From an uncultured Alistipes sp. (GTDB lineage Bacteria; Bacteroidota; Bacteroidia; Bacteroidales; Rikenellaceae), in contig NZ_OZ007039.1 of NCBI RefSeq assembly GCF_963931675.1, positions 1,397,657 through 1,461,656 of the forward strand: DNA of 64,000 bases. Direction: 5' to 3'. The notes below the pieces were generated by a model. That model worked only from the letters and a program-made list of their open reading frames with translations. It did not search any database and was not told where the DNA came from. Below, one piece after another: positions 44,254-52,514 of the stretch. The translations under genes and the position numbers were made by a program. Position 1 is the first letter of the stretch; each line of letters starts with the position of its first letter.

Positions 44254-45172
44254 ACGGTTTACGGGGACGGTGGTCCGTGCGACGGGGAGTTGGTACGACG
44301 TCGTGACGGAGTCGGGTGCGGCGGTTCACTGCCGGATCCGGGGGCGGCTGCGCCTGAAAGGGGTGCGTTCGACCAATCCGGTAGTCGTGGGCGACGTGGT
44401 GTCGTGCGAGGCGGAAGAACCGGAGGACGAGGGTGTCATCGTCGATATTTTCCCTCGCCGCAACTACGTGATCCGCCGGGCCTCGAACCTCTCGAAGGAG
44501 TCGCACATCATCGCCGCAAATATCGACCGGGCGCTGCTGATGGTGACGCTGCGTTCTCCGGAGACGCCTCCGGAGTTCGTGGACCGTTTTCTGGTGACGT
44601 GCGAGGCCTACAAGGTCCCGGTTACGATCCTGCTTTCGAAGATCGACCTGCAGGATGCGGAGGCCGTAGCCGCGTTCCGCGCGGTCTATGAAGGGGCGGG
44701 TTACGGGGTGCTGGAGGTCTCGGCCCCCGAGGGGCGCGGCGTGGAGGAGGTCCGCCGCCTGCTGAGCGGAGTGACGACCCTCGTTTCGGGAAACTCCGGG
44801 GTCGGGAAGTCGACCCTGATCCAGACGATCGACCCGTCGTTGGAGATCCGCACGGGCGAGATCTCCGAGAGCCACCACAAGGGCCGCCATACGACGACCT
44901 TCTCGACGATGTATCCGCTGCAGGGGGGCGGCGCGGTGATCGACACGCCGGGGATCAAGGGTTTCGGGCTGATCGACATCGACGATGCCGAACTGTGGCA
45001 CTACTTCCCGGAGATGATGCGCACGGCCCCCGGCTGCCGGTTCTACAACTGTACGCACACCCACGAACCGGGCTGTGCGGTGATCGACGCCGTGAAGCGG
45101 GGGGAGATCTCCCTGGCGCGCTACGAGAGCTATCTGAAAATCCTCGATGAAGATGAGAAGTACCGCAAGTAA
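44246..45172 (+). CDS. rsgA: Ribosome small-subunit GTPase A
   Basis: Circularly permuted GTPase that checks 30S maturation. The 308-residue chain has an OB-fold N-terminus, then the permuted G motifs: ILLSKIDLQ (G4) at about 130, GNSGVGKSTLIQ (G1) at about 183, the HKGRHTTTF switch I block, and DTPGIKGFG (G3), and a C-terminal zinc finger CRFYNCTHTHEPGCAV. It is in the cvpA-rsgA-trmH operon with overlaps on both sides (8 bp and 26 bp). Confidence 0.96.
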   Translation: MYKRFTGTVVRATGSWYDVVTESGAAVHCRIRGRLRLKGVRSTNPVVVGDVVSCEAEEPEDEGVIVDIFPRRNYVIRRASNLSKESHIIAANIDRALLMVTLRSPETPPEFVDRFLVTCEAYKVPVTILLSKIDLQDAEAVAAFRAVYEGAGYGVLEVSAPEGRGVEEVRRLLSGVTTLVSGNSGVGKSTLIQTIDPSLEIRTGEISESHHKGRHTTTFSTMYPLQGGGAVIDTPGIKGFGLIDIDDAELWHYFPEMMRTAPGCRFYNCTHTHEPGCAVIDAVKRGEISLARYESYLKILDEDEKYRK

Positions 45173-45878
45173 CGATACGACACCGCGCAGCGATGCGCTG
45201 TTCGGCCCCGAAGCGGGCCCTGCTGCCGGGCGGATTGCCTGCCTGGCGGAGTTCATGACGGCGGAGCGCTACGGTGTGCTGCGGGGGAGCGTATCGATGC
45301 GCACGCGCTACATGACGGTGCTGGCCGAGAACCTGTACCACGGGCAGAATGCGGCGGCGCTGATCCGCCATTGCGACGCCTTCGGGGTGCAGGAACTGCA
45401 TACGGTGGAGACGCTGTGCCGTTTCGAGCCGAATCCGGTGATTGCGCGGGGTTCGGAGCAGTGGGTCGACGTACGGCGCCACGCCTCGACGGCGGAGGCG
45501 ATTGCGGCGCTGCGGCGCGAAGGGTACCGCATCGTGGCCACGACGCCTCACCGCGAGGATGTCACCCCCGAGACCTTCGATGTTGCGAAGGGCCCCTTTG
45601 CGCTGGTGTTCGGCACGGAGCACGCCGGCATTTCGGACGATGCCATCGCTGCGGCAGACGAATTCCTGCGGATTCCGATGTGCGGACTGGTCGAGAGCCT
45701 GAACGTCTCGGCTTCGGCGGCGATCCTGATCTACCAACTCTCCGAACGGGTGCGGCATACGGTTCCGAATTGGGCGCTTCCGCTCCCGGAGCAGGCGGCG
45801 CTGATGGAGCGCTGGATGCGTCGCAGCGTGAAGGATGCCGATGCGATCCTGCAGCGGCGCTTCGGCGGGACGGAATAA
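45147..45878 (+). CDS. trmH: tRNA (guanosine-2'-O-)-methyltransferase, SpoU/TrmH family
   Basis: SAM-dependent 2'-O-methyltransferase with a trefoil knot, 243 residues. Motif 1 is ENLYHGQNAAALIRHCDAFG, motif 2 is FALVFGTEHAGISDDAI, motif 3 is RIPMCGLVESLNVSASAAILIYQL. The arrangement and length match TrmH (Gm18 of tRNA), though other SpoU specificities cannot be ruled out. It begins inside rsgA. Confidence 0.88.
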   Translation: MKMRSTASNDTTPRSDALFGPEAGPAAGRIACLAEFMTAERYGVLRGSVSMRTRYMTVLAENLYHGQNAAALIRHCDAFGVQELHTVETLCRFEPNPVIARGSEQWVDVRRHASTAEAIAALRREGYRIVATTPHREDVTPETFDVAKGPFALVFGTEHAGISDDAIAAADEFLRIPMCGLVESLNVSASAAILIYQLSERVRHTVPNWALPLPEQAALMERWMRRSVKDADAILQRRFGGTE

Positions 45879-45901
45879 ACCCGGCAAAACGGAAAAAATC
45901 C

Positions 45902-47101
45902 ATGAATACGATTCTTCGAAAACAGTTTCTGGCCCATGTGGCCCAGACATCGCCTTCGCCGATGCTGGTGGAGGTGGCCCGGGGAGAGGGCTCCTTTTTC
46001 TATACGCCCGAAGGGAAACGCTATTACGACCTGGTGGCGGGGGTTTCGGTGAGCAACGTCGGGCACGCGAATCCGGCGGTGGTGCGGGCCGTTCAGGAGC
46101 AGGCGGCGCGCTACATGCACGTGATGGTCTACGGCGAACTGGTCGAGACGCCGCAGGTAGCCTATGCCACGAAGATCGCCTCGCTGCTGCCCGGCGATCT
46201 GGAGAGCGTCTATTTCGTCAATTCGGGAGCCGAGGCGGTCGAGGGGGCATTGAAACTGGCCAAGCGCTTCACGGGCCGCACGGAGATGATCTCCATGCGG
46301 CGGGCCTACCACGGTTCGACGCACGGCGCGATGAGCATGATGGGAGCTCCGGAGGGCGAGGAGTGGAAGGGCGCGTTCCGGCCGCTGCTGCCCGACGTGC
46401 AGGCGATCGAGTTCAACGACTTTGCGCAACTGGAGCGCATCACGCGCCGCACGGCATGCGTGCTGACCGAGCCGGTGCAGGGCGAGGCGGGGGTGCGGCC
46501 TCCGCACGCGGGTTACCTCGAAGCGCTGCGGAAACGGTGCGACGAGACGGGTGCGCTGCTGATCTTCGACGAGATACAGACCGGCCTGGGGCGTACGGGC
46601 GAGCTCTTTGCGATGCAGAAATACGGCGTTACGCCCGACATCGTCTGCCTGGCGAAAGCCTTCGGCGGGGGGATGCCGCTCGGCGCCTTCATTTCGCGCC
46701 ACGAGGTGATGGATACGCTGCAGCGCGACCCGGTGCTGGGACACATTACCACCTTCGGCGGCCATCCGGTCTGCTGCGCGGCGGGCCTGGCGGCGCTCGG
46801 CTACCTGCTGGACAACGGCGTGGTCGAAACGGTCGAAGCGAAGGGCGCCCTTTACGAGTGCCTGCTGCGGGACCATCCGGCCGTGCATGAGATCCGCCGC
46901 AGCGGTCTGCTGCTGGCCGTGGAGCTGGGCTCTTCGGAGCGGCTCTACCGCATCATGGAACTCTTCAAGGAGGCGGGGATCCTGAGCGACTGGTTCCTGT
47001 TCTGCGACACGGCCTTCCGGATTTCGCCACCGCTGACGATCTCCGAGGAGGAGGTGCGCGACAGCGCGGCGCTGATCCGGGCGTGCCTCGACCGGCTTTG
47101 A
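45902..47101 (+). CDS. Class III aminotransferase (PLP-dependent)
   Basis: A 399-residue PLP enzyme. Motifs: NVGHANPAVVRAVQEQ, VYFVNSGAEAVEGALKLA (cofactor phosphate), YHGSTHGAMSMMG, LTEPVQGEAGVRPP, LLIFDEIQTGLGRTG with the cofactor Asp, and CLAKAFGGGMPLGAFI with the Schiff-base Lys. Relatives include acetylornithine and ornithine aminotransferases, but no arginine genes are nearby, so the substrate is open. ATG 45902 lies 24 bp after trmH. Confidence 0.92.
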   Translation: MNTILRKQFLAHVAQTSPSPMLVEVARGEGSFFYTPEGKRYYDLVAGVSVSNVGHANPAVVRAVQEQAARYMHVMVYGELVETPQVAYATKIASLLPGDLESVYFVNSGAEAVEGALKLAKRFTGRTEMISMRRAYHGSTHGAMSMMGAPEGEEWKGAFRPLLPDVQAIEFNDFAQLERITRRTACVLTEPVQGEAGVRPPHAGYLEALRKRCDETGALLIFDEIQTGLGRTGELFAMQKYGVTPDIVCLAKAFGGGMPLGAFISRHEVMDTLQRDPVLGHITTFGGHPVCCAAGLAALGYLLDNGVVETVEAKGALYECLLRDHPAVHEIRRSGLLLAVELGSSERLYRIMELFKEAGILSDWFLFCDTAFRISPPLTISEEEVRDSAALIRACLDRL

Positions 47102-47155
47102 TCCGGGCCCGGGGGATGCTTCCGGCTCTCCTTCGGGTGTGGAAAGTGTGGAAAA

Positions 47156-47216
47156 AATCCCGGGTATGGACCCGGGAGTGAAAAAAGGGAGGCCCGTCGA
47201 TGGGGCCTCTTTTTTG
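47156..47216 (+). terminator. Double terminator after the aminotransferase gene
   Basis: First hairpin CCCGGGT/ACCCGGG (47158-47175) with an A-rich tail, then GAGGCCC/GGGGCCTC (47189-47209) followed by T6. Confidence 0.75.
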
Positions 47217-47267
47217 TTTTGCGGTCTTCTCTTTTGGTTGCCGCAGGATGGCGGAATCCACAGACCC

Positions 47268-47383
47268 TCTTGCCGGTTTGCCGCCTAACCTGGCTTTTGT
47301 CTCCTGCTTGCCAGCCGCTCTGTCTCCAGTCGGCCTCTCCTGCTTGCCGGTTTGGCTCTTGCTGCCGGGATCTTCCCCCCCCC
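47268..47383. repeat. Polypyrimidine tract C ending in C9
   Basis: C/T-rich with a repeated CTCCTGCTTGCC (near 47310 and 47338) and nine C at 47375-47383, 19 bp beyond the stop of the endonuclease IV gene. Less pure than tracts A, B and D. Confidence 0.6.
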
Positions 47384-47402
47384 TCCTGCCTGAGCCTTTT
47401 TC

Positions 47403-48251
47403 CTACGCCTCCTCGGCGAAGGCCTTGAGCCGGGCAATCTCCTCGGGCCAGCGGGCCTCGTCGGGGGTTTCGAGGATCAGCGGGATGGCGTCGAAGCGCG
47501 GGTCTCGGGCGATGTAACGGAAACACTCCATCCCGATCATCCCTTCGCCCAGCGGGGTGTGGCGGTCGACCCGGCTCCCGAGGATCTTCATCGCATCGTT
47601 CAGGTGCATTCCCTTCAGGTATTGGAATCCGACGACACGCTCCAGTTCGGCGAAGGTGGCGTCGCACGCCTCGGCGGTCCTCAGGTCGTACCCGGCTGCG
47701 AAGGCATGGCAGGTGTCGATGCAGACTCCGACGCGGGACTTGTCCTCCACGCGGTCGATCAGGTAGCGGAGGTGTTCGAAGCGGAATCCGAGGTTGGACC
47801 CCTGCCCGGCGGTATTTTCGATCACGGCCGTGACGCCGTGGGTCTGTTCGAGTGCGAGATTGATCGATTCGGCGATACGGTCGAGGCTCTCCTCCTCGGA
47901 GATCTGCTTCAGGTGACTCCCGGGGTGGAAGTTCAGTCGGTCGAGCCCGAGGAGTTCGCACCGCTTCATCTCGTCGATGAAGGCTTCGCGCGACTTCTCC
48001 AGCGCTTCGGGATCGGGATGCCCGAGGTTGATCAGATAGGAGTCGTGAGGCAGGATCTGTGCGGCCGTGTACCCGCACTCGTCGCAGGCGCGGCGGAAAG
48101 CGTCGATCTCGGCGGCGGTCAGGGGTTTGGCCATCCATTGCCGCTGGTTTTTGGTGAAGAGCGCGAATCCCGAGGCGCCGATTGCGAGGGCGTTGCGGGG
48201 GGCGTTGTCAACCCCGCCGGATGCGCTGACGTGAGCTCCGAAATATTTCAT
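47403..48251 (-). CDS. nfo: Endonuclease IV (AP endonuclease)
   Basis: Base-excision repair enzyme of 282 residues with a TIM barrel and three zinc sites. Seen: [18 protein letters not shown] at the start (first His), [37 protein letters not shown] (Glu), [16 protein letters not shown] (Asp/His), [19 protein letters not shown] and PLILETPD. All zinc ligands appear present. It diverges from the DUF3078 gene. Confidence 0.96.
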   Translation of the reverse strand: MKYFGAHVSASGGVDNAPRNALAIGASGFALFTKNQRQWMAKPLTAAEIDAFRRACDECGYTAAQILPHDSYLINLGHPDPEALEKSREAFIDEMKRCELLGLDRLNFHPGSHLKQISEEESLDRIAESINLALEQTHGVTAVIENTAGQGSNLGFRFEHLRYLIDRVEDKSRVGVCIDTCHAFAAGYDLRTAEACDATFAELERVVGFQYLKGMHLNDAMKILGSRVDRHTPLGEGMIGMECFRYIARDPRFDAIPLILETPDEARWPEEIARLKAFAEEA

Positions 48252-48283
48252 GGCGAACGTTTTTCTGGTGAGTTAAGCTTCGG

Positions 48284-48321
48284 ACAAAGTTAAGGATTTT
48301 GTAAATAAATTCATAACTTTG
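48284..48321. promoter_or_regulatory. Divergent -7 elements between nfo and the DUF3078 gene
   Basis: TAACTTTG appears on both strands: 48314-48321 (plus) and about 48291-48284 (minus). No clean -33 elements are seen. Confidence 0.5.
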
Positions 48322-48353
48322 CAAATTGGAAATCTAATGTCAATGCTTCGGAT

Positions 48354-49523
48354 ATGAAAAGTCTTCATGCGCTGTTTGCAGGGATGTTTCTTTTGGTTGG
48401 GGGACTTCCGGCCGCGGCCCAGATCTCGATCGACGAGGTCAAGGCTGAGCCTCAGGACGTGAAGTTCCACGACGAACTGAAATCCACCTCCGTGGATGTG
48501 GACTATTTCAGCCTGGCACGCTACAAGGCTGAGCGTGCTGCGATCCGCAAGGAGCGCAACTATCTGGAGATCAGTTCGGGACTTCAGGGATCGCTGTCGT
48601 CCTACAACGATCCGTGGATTGCCGTCTCGGGTGGTGACAACTCCATTGCGCTGGTTGCGACGTTCAACCTGCGTCATCAGTTCAAGAAGAACCTCTTCTC
48701 GATCGAGACGAAATTCTCGGCCAAAATCGGCTACAACCGCATGAAGGTCGAGACGACGGACGACAACGGCGAGACGGTGAGCAACGGGGTGTGGTTCAAG
48801 AACCAGGACGAGTTTCTTTTCTGGGTGAACCCGGCCTTCACGCTGGCGAAGAACTGGACCTACGGTTCGACGTTCCAGTTCCGGAGCCAGTTCGTCAACG
48901 GTTACAAGTCGCGTACCGAACAGGAGCGCGAGCATATGAAGAGTACGTTCCTCTCTCCGGGTTACCTCGATATTTCGCTGGGTTTGACCTACAAGAGTCC
49001 GAAGCCGAAGTTCCCGATCGCCGTGAACATTTCGCCTGTGGCCCTGAGTGCGGTGTTTGTGGAGAACGAGACGATCCGCAACAACGTCTGGGACAACAAA
49101 CCGGGCTGGGAGGCTTACGGTCTGGCCTCCGAGAATGAGACTTCGAAATACGAGGGCGGATCATCGGTGGAGATCAACTTCGACCGGACGTTCGGCAAGA
49201 CGGGCTACCTGCGCTACCGGACGACGATCTACTCCTTCTACGGATGGATTACGGACATCAGCCAGCAGAACCGGATCCGCGACTATACCGAATACCGCCA
49301 CGCCTACGAGGCGTGGGAGCAGGAGGGCAAGGATCCGGCGACGAAACCGCGCCTGGCGATCCACCCGACGGTCCGCTGGACGAATACGGTCGACATCAAG
49401 GCCACGAAGTTCCTTACGACGACGCTGAGTTTCCAGCTCTACTATAACCGGGCTCAGAATACCGAAGTACAGACCCAGACGCTGCTGAGCGTGGGCCTTA
49501 CGTATACCTTCAAGAACAAGTAA
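48354..49523 (+). CDS. DUF3078 protein, probable outer-membrane beta-barrel
   Basis: A 389-residue exported protein (signal peptide 1-22). It has alternating aromatic and polar strands with the DUF3078 features KERNYLEISSGLQGSLSSY, FNLRHQFKKNLFSIETKFSA, FLSPGYLDISLGLTY and the C-terminal LLSVGLTYTFKNK, ending like a barrel strand. Function unknown. The stop and the next start share bases (TAATG), so it is coupled to the S41 protease. Confidence 0.85.
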   Translation: MKSLHALFAGMFLLVGGLPAAAQISIDEVKAEPQDVKFHDELKSTSVDVDYFSLARYKAERAAIRKERNYLEISSGLQGSLSSYNDPWIAVSGGDNSIALVATFNLRHQFKKNLFSIETKFSAKIGYNRMKVETTDDNGETVSNGVWFKNQDEFLFWVNPAFTLAKNWTYGSTFQFRSQFVNGYKSRTEQEREHMKSTFLSPGYLDISLGLTYKSPKPKFPIAVNISPVALSAVFVENETIRNNVWDNKPGWEAYGLASENETSKYEGGSSVEINFDRTFGKTGYLRYRTTIYSFYGWITDISQQNRIRDYTEYRHAYEAWEQEGKDPATKPRLAIHPTVRWTNTVDIKATKFLTTTLSFQLYYNRAQNTEVQTQTLLSVGLTYTFKNK

Positions 49524-51160
49524 TGTATCGCAATTCGAAACAGACGATTCTTTTTCCGCTGCTGCTGGCGGCGGGCGTAGTCGCGGGGCTGCTGCTCGGG
49601 CAGTATCTGGGCCGCAACACCACGGCTTCGCAGCTCAAGGGGGTGCTCGACCGCATGACGCTTCCCACAAACAAACTCACCTACACGCTCTCGCTGATCG
49701 AGAACGAATATGTCGACTCGGTATCGATGGATTCGCTTTCGGAGCATGTCATTCCGCTGCTGGTGCGCGAGCTCGATCCGCATTCGGTCTACATTCCGGC
49801 GTCGGAGATGGCCGAGTTGAACGAACCGCTCGAAGGGGAGTTCGACGGCATCGGCGTGGTTTTCAACATGGCCACCGATACGGTGATCGTGCTGAACGTC
49901 ATCCCGCAGGGTCCGAGCGACAAGGCGGGCGTAAAGGCCGGAGACCGGATCATCGAGATCGACGATTCGCTGGTTGCCGGGCGCCGGATTCCGCAGAACC
50001 GGATCGTCAAACTCCTGCGCGGGCCTCGGGGATCGAAGGTCCACCTGGGGCTCGAACGGCAGGGGATCTCCGATCTGGTGCGGGTCGAGGTCGAGCGGGG
50101 CGTGATTCCGATCAAGAGTGTCGAGTCGGCCTTCCGGATCGCCGACAGCATCGGTTATATCAAACTGGGTCAATTCGCACGGACGACCCACGAGGAGATC
50201 CGTCAGTCGCTGGCGAAGCTGCGCGAAGAGGGTGTCACGAAACTGATCTTCGACCTGCGTGGCAATTCGGGCGGTTTCCTCGACCAGGCAATCGGCGTCG
50301 CCAACGAGTTTCTGCACGAAGGCCAGCTGATCGTCTATACGGAGGACCGCCGCCACCGCCAGTTGCGGGAGTACGCCGACGGGACGGGTACGGCCCAGGA
50401 GATGGAGGTTGCGGTGCTGATCGACGAAGGGAGCGCCTCTTCGAGTGAGATCCTGGCCGGGGCGTTGCAGGACAACGACCGGGGTACGATCATCGGCCGA
50501 CGGTCGTTCGGCAAGGGGCTCGTGCAGCGGCAAATCCCCTACAGCGACGGCTCGGCGCTGCGTCTGACGACGGCGCGCTACTATACGCCGACGGGTCGCT
50601 CGATCCAGAAACCCTACACGATCGGCGACGACGCGAGCTACGAGGAGGACCTGGTGAACCGCTACCGGAACAACGAGTTCTTCTCGGCGGACAGCATCCA
50701 TTTCGTCGACTCGCTCAAGCGGGTGACGCCGGGCGGGAAGGTGGTCTACGGCGGCGGGGGCATCATGCCGGACGTCTTCGTTCCGGCCGATACGACCGAC
50801 GTGACGAAATACTTCATCGAGGTGGTGGGACGGAACATCCTCTACCGCTATACGATCGAGTATGCGGACCGCCACCGCGAGGCCTTGAATGCCGTGCAGA
50901 CGCTCGACGACCTGGAGACGCTGCTCGACAGCGACCGGACGCTGGTGGATGATTTCATCGGCTATGCGGCCCGGAAGGGCGTTGCGCCGCGCTATGGCGA
51001 CATCGCCCGCTCCCGGCGACTGATCGAGGCGCAGCTCCGGGCCTATATCGGCCGGAATACGCAGCTTGAGGACAACGGATTCTATGCGAACATCTATCCC
51101 GTGGATAACGTGATCGTGCGTGCCATCGGGATTCTGAAAGGAGAGGAGGACGAACGATGA
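49523..51160 (+). CDS. S41 family C-terminal processing peptidase
   Basis: Membrane-anchored serine protease of 545 residues. One N-terminal membrane segment (about 9-28) and a PDZ domain (about 95-165; VIPQGPSDKAGVKAGDRIIEID) precede the S41 catalytic core: KLIFDLRGNSGGFLDQAI, then VLIDEGSASSSEILAGALQDN with the Ser, and GRRSFGKGLVQRQ with the Lys of the Ser-Lys dyad. It probably trims periplasmic proteins. The operon continues with a 4-bp overlap (ATGA). Confidence 0.93.
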   Translation: MYRNSKQTILFPLLLAAGVVAGLLLGQYLGRNTTASQLKGVLDRMTLPTNKLTYTLSLIENEYVDSVSMDSLSEHVIPLLVRELDPHSVYIPASEMAELNEPLEGEFDGIGVVFNMATDTVIVLNVIPQGPSDKAGVKAGDRIIEIDDSLVAGRRIPQNRIVKLLRGPRGSKVHLGLERQGISDLVRVEVERGVIPIKSVESAFRIADSIGYIKLGQFARTTHEEIRQSLAKLREEGVTKLIFDLRGNSGGFLDQAIGVANEFLHEGQLIVYTEDRRHRQLREYADGTGTAQEMEVAVLIDEGSASSSEILAGALQDNDRGTIIGRRSFGKGLVQRQIPYSDGSALRLTTARYYTPTGRSIQKPYTIGDDASYEEDLVNRYRNNEFFSADSIHFVDSLKRVTPGGKVVYGGGGIMPDVFVPADTTDVTKYFIEVVGRNILYRYTIEYADRHREALNAVQTLDDLETLLDSDRTLVDDFIGYAARKGVAPRYGDIARSRRLIEAQLRAYIGRNTQLEDNGFYANIYPVDNVIVRAIGILKGEEDER

Positions 51161-51393
51161 TCAAGCGACTGATCGGCCGTCTGGTGACCGTAGCGGTCCT
51201 TGCCGTGGTGGTGATGGCGTTCCTGCACCGCGACCGTTTCCGGACGCTGTTGCCCTTCGGTGAACCGGCGGAACAGTCCGTTCCGGTTCGGGAGCCCCGG
51301 CCTGTTCCCGTTGAGCCCGCTTCCGGCGGGCCCGCTGCGACCGTCGATTCGCTTTCCGGGGTGCCTGAACTCCCGGATTCGCTCCGGGAGTAG
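51157..51393 (+). CDS. Small single-pass membrane protein, unknown
   Basis: A 78-residue protein with one membrane segment (about 5-23, LIGRLVTVAVLAVVVMAF) and a Pro-rich, acidic tail. It starts inside the S41 stop (ATGA) and ends before a terminator. Coupling suggests it works with the protease; its own function is not readable. Confidence 0.6.
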   Translation: MIKRLIGRLVTVAVLAVVVMAFLHRDRFRTLLPFGEPAEQSVPVREPRPVPVEPASGGPAATVDSLSGVPELPDSLRE

Positions 51394-51469
51394 CGGCCGC
51401 AATCGGACGGAGTTCCGTTTCCCGCTTATTTTACAAGCTACCACCGATTGCTCCTTGTATCTCCCATCG

Positions 51470-51500
51470 AAAAAGGCAGCCCCGCAAGGGCTGCCTTTTT
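51470..51500. terminator. Terminator between the S41 operon and deoC
   Basis: AAAAAGGCAGCCC pairs with GGGCTGCCTTTTT around GCAA; works for both converging transcripts. Confidence 0.85.
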
Positions 51501-51532
51501 GTCTGTCCGAACAGACCGACTGCCGGATATAC

Positions 51533-52414
51533 TTAATAATACTTGACGCTTTTCCCTTCGATTGCCGAGAGGATGTTGTTCGCGGCGGATGAAGCCCCGA
51601 TGCGGAAGAGATCCGTCGTGAGCCACTCCTTGCCGAGAATCTCCTCGACAATCGTGTAGTAGAGGGCTGCATCTTCGGGGGTGCGAACTCTTCCTGCGGC
51701 CTTGAATCCCACCTTGCGTCCGGTCTGCTGGTAATAGTCGCGGATGGCCTGGCACATCACTACGGCAGCCTCGGGCGTTGCGGCGACATCGATCTTTCCG
51801 GTGGATGTCTTGACGAAATCGGCCCCGGCAAACATCGACAGCAGCGACGCCTTGCGGATGAGTTCAGGGGTTTTGAGTGCTCCGGACTCGATGATGACCT
51901 TCAATACGATGTCGCTGTCCATCTCCGATCGGATCACCTCGACTTCGTTGGCCGCTTCATCGTATTCACCCGTGAGCATCCGTCCGACGTTCATTACGAT
52001 GTCGATTTCATCGGCCCCGTTTTCCACGGCCATGGCCACTTCGAGTGCCTTCACTTCAAGGAATGTCTGTGCTGCGGGAAAACCACCGGCTACACTCGTA
52101 ATGCGCATCGGGGTCCCGTCTACGGCCAATCCTACGGTATCGACGAATGCGGGATAGACGCAGATCGATGCGACATTGGGGATGTGCGGGTATTTCTCGT
52201 AGAATTCGGCCGCCTTTCGTGCGAATTCCGTAACTGAGGTGGTCGAGTCGTTGCACGACAGGGTTGTAAGGTCAATGGCCGAATAGCAGAATTTGTATAC
52301 TTCGGTGTTGTGGTTGCGGGATTCCGCGATTTTGCGGATGCGTTCTACCTCCTCGTCTACCTGTGCAGGACTCCAGGCCGGGGCGTACTCTTTCAGATGG
52401 TTGGCGTATTCCAT
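51533..52414 (-). CDS. deoC: Deoxyribose-phosphate aldolase
   Basis: Cleaves 2-deoxyribose-5-phosphate to glyceraldehyde-3-phosphate and acetaldehyde. The 293-residue form has the class I aldolase features AIDLTTLSCNDSTTSV, ASICVYPAFVDTVG, EIDIVMNVGRM, VLKVIIESGALK, ADFVKTSTGK (Schiff-base Lys) and GFKAAGRVRTPEDA (second Lys). ATG 52414 is chosen because upstream codons form a basic stretch with no family match. Confidence 0.95.
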   Translation of the reverse strand: MEYANHLKEYAPAWSPAQVDEEVERIRKIAESRNHNTEVYKFCYSAIDLTTLSCNDSTTSVTEFARKAAEFYEKYPHIPNVASICVYPAFVDTVGLAVDGTPMRITSVAGGFPAAQTFLEVKALEVAMAVENGADEIDIVMNVGRMLTGEYDEAANEVEVIRSEMDSDIVLKVIIESGALKTPELIRKASLLSMFAGADFVKTSTGKIDVAATPEAAVVMCQAIRDYYQQTGRKVGFKAAGRVRTPEDAALYYTIVEEILGKEWLTTDLFRIGASSAANNILSAIEGKSVKYY

Positions 52415-52462
52415 ACTTTCCTTGGTGGTTTTGTACAAAAATAGGAAAATAATTCGAACCCG

Positions 52463-52496
52463 CAAAAAAAGCCCGGATCATTTGATCCGGGCTTTT
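52463..52496 (-). terminator. Terminator of the OmpA/TPR lipoprotein gene
   Basis: Stem AAGCCCGGATCA/TGATCCGGGCTT with a TT loop, followed on the minus strand by seven T. Confidence 0.9.
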
Positions 52497-52514
52497 CGGT
52501 ATTGTGAAGGATCC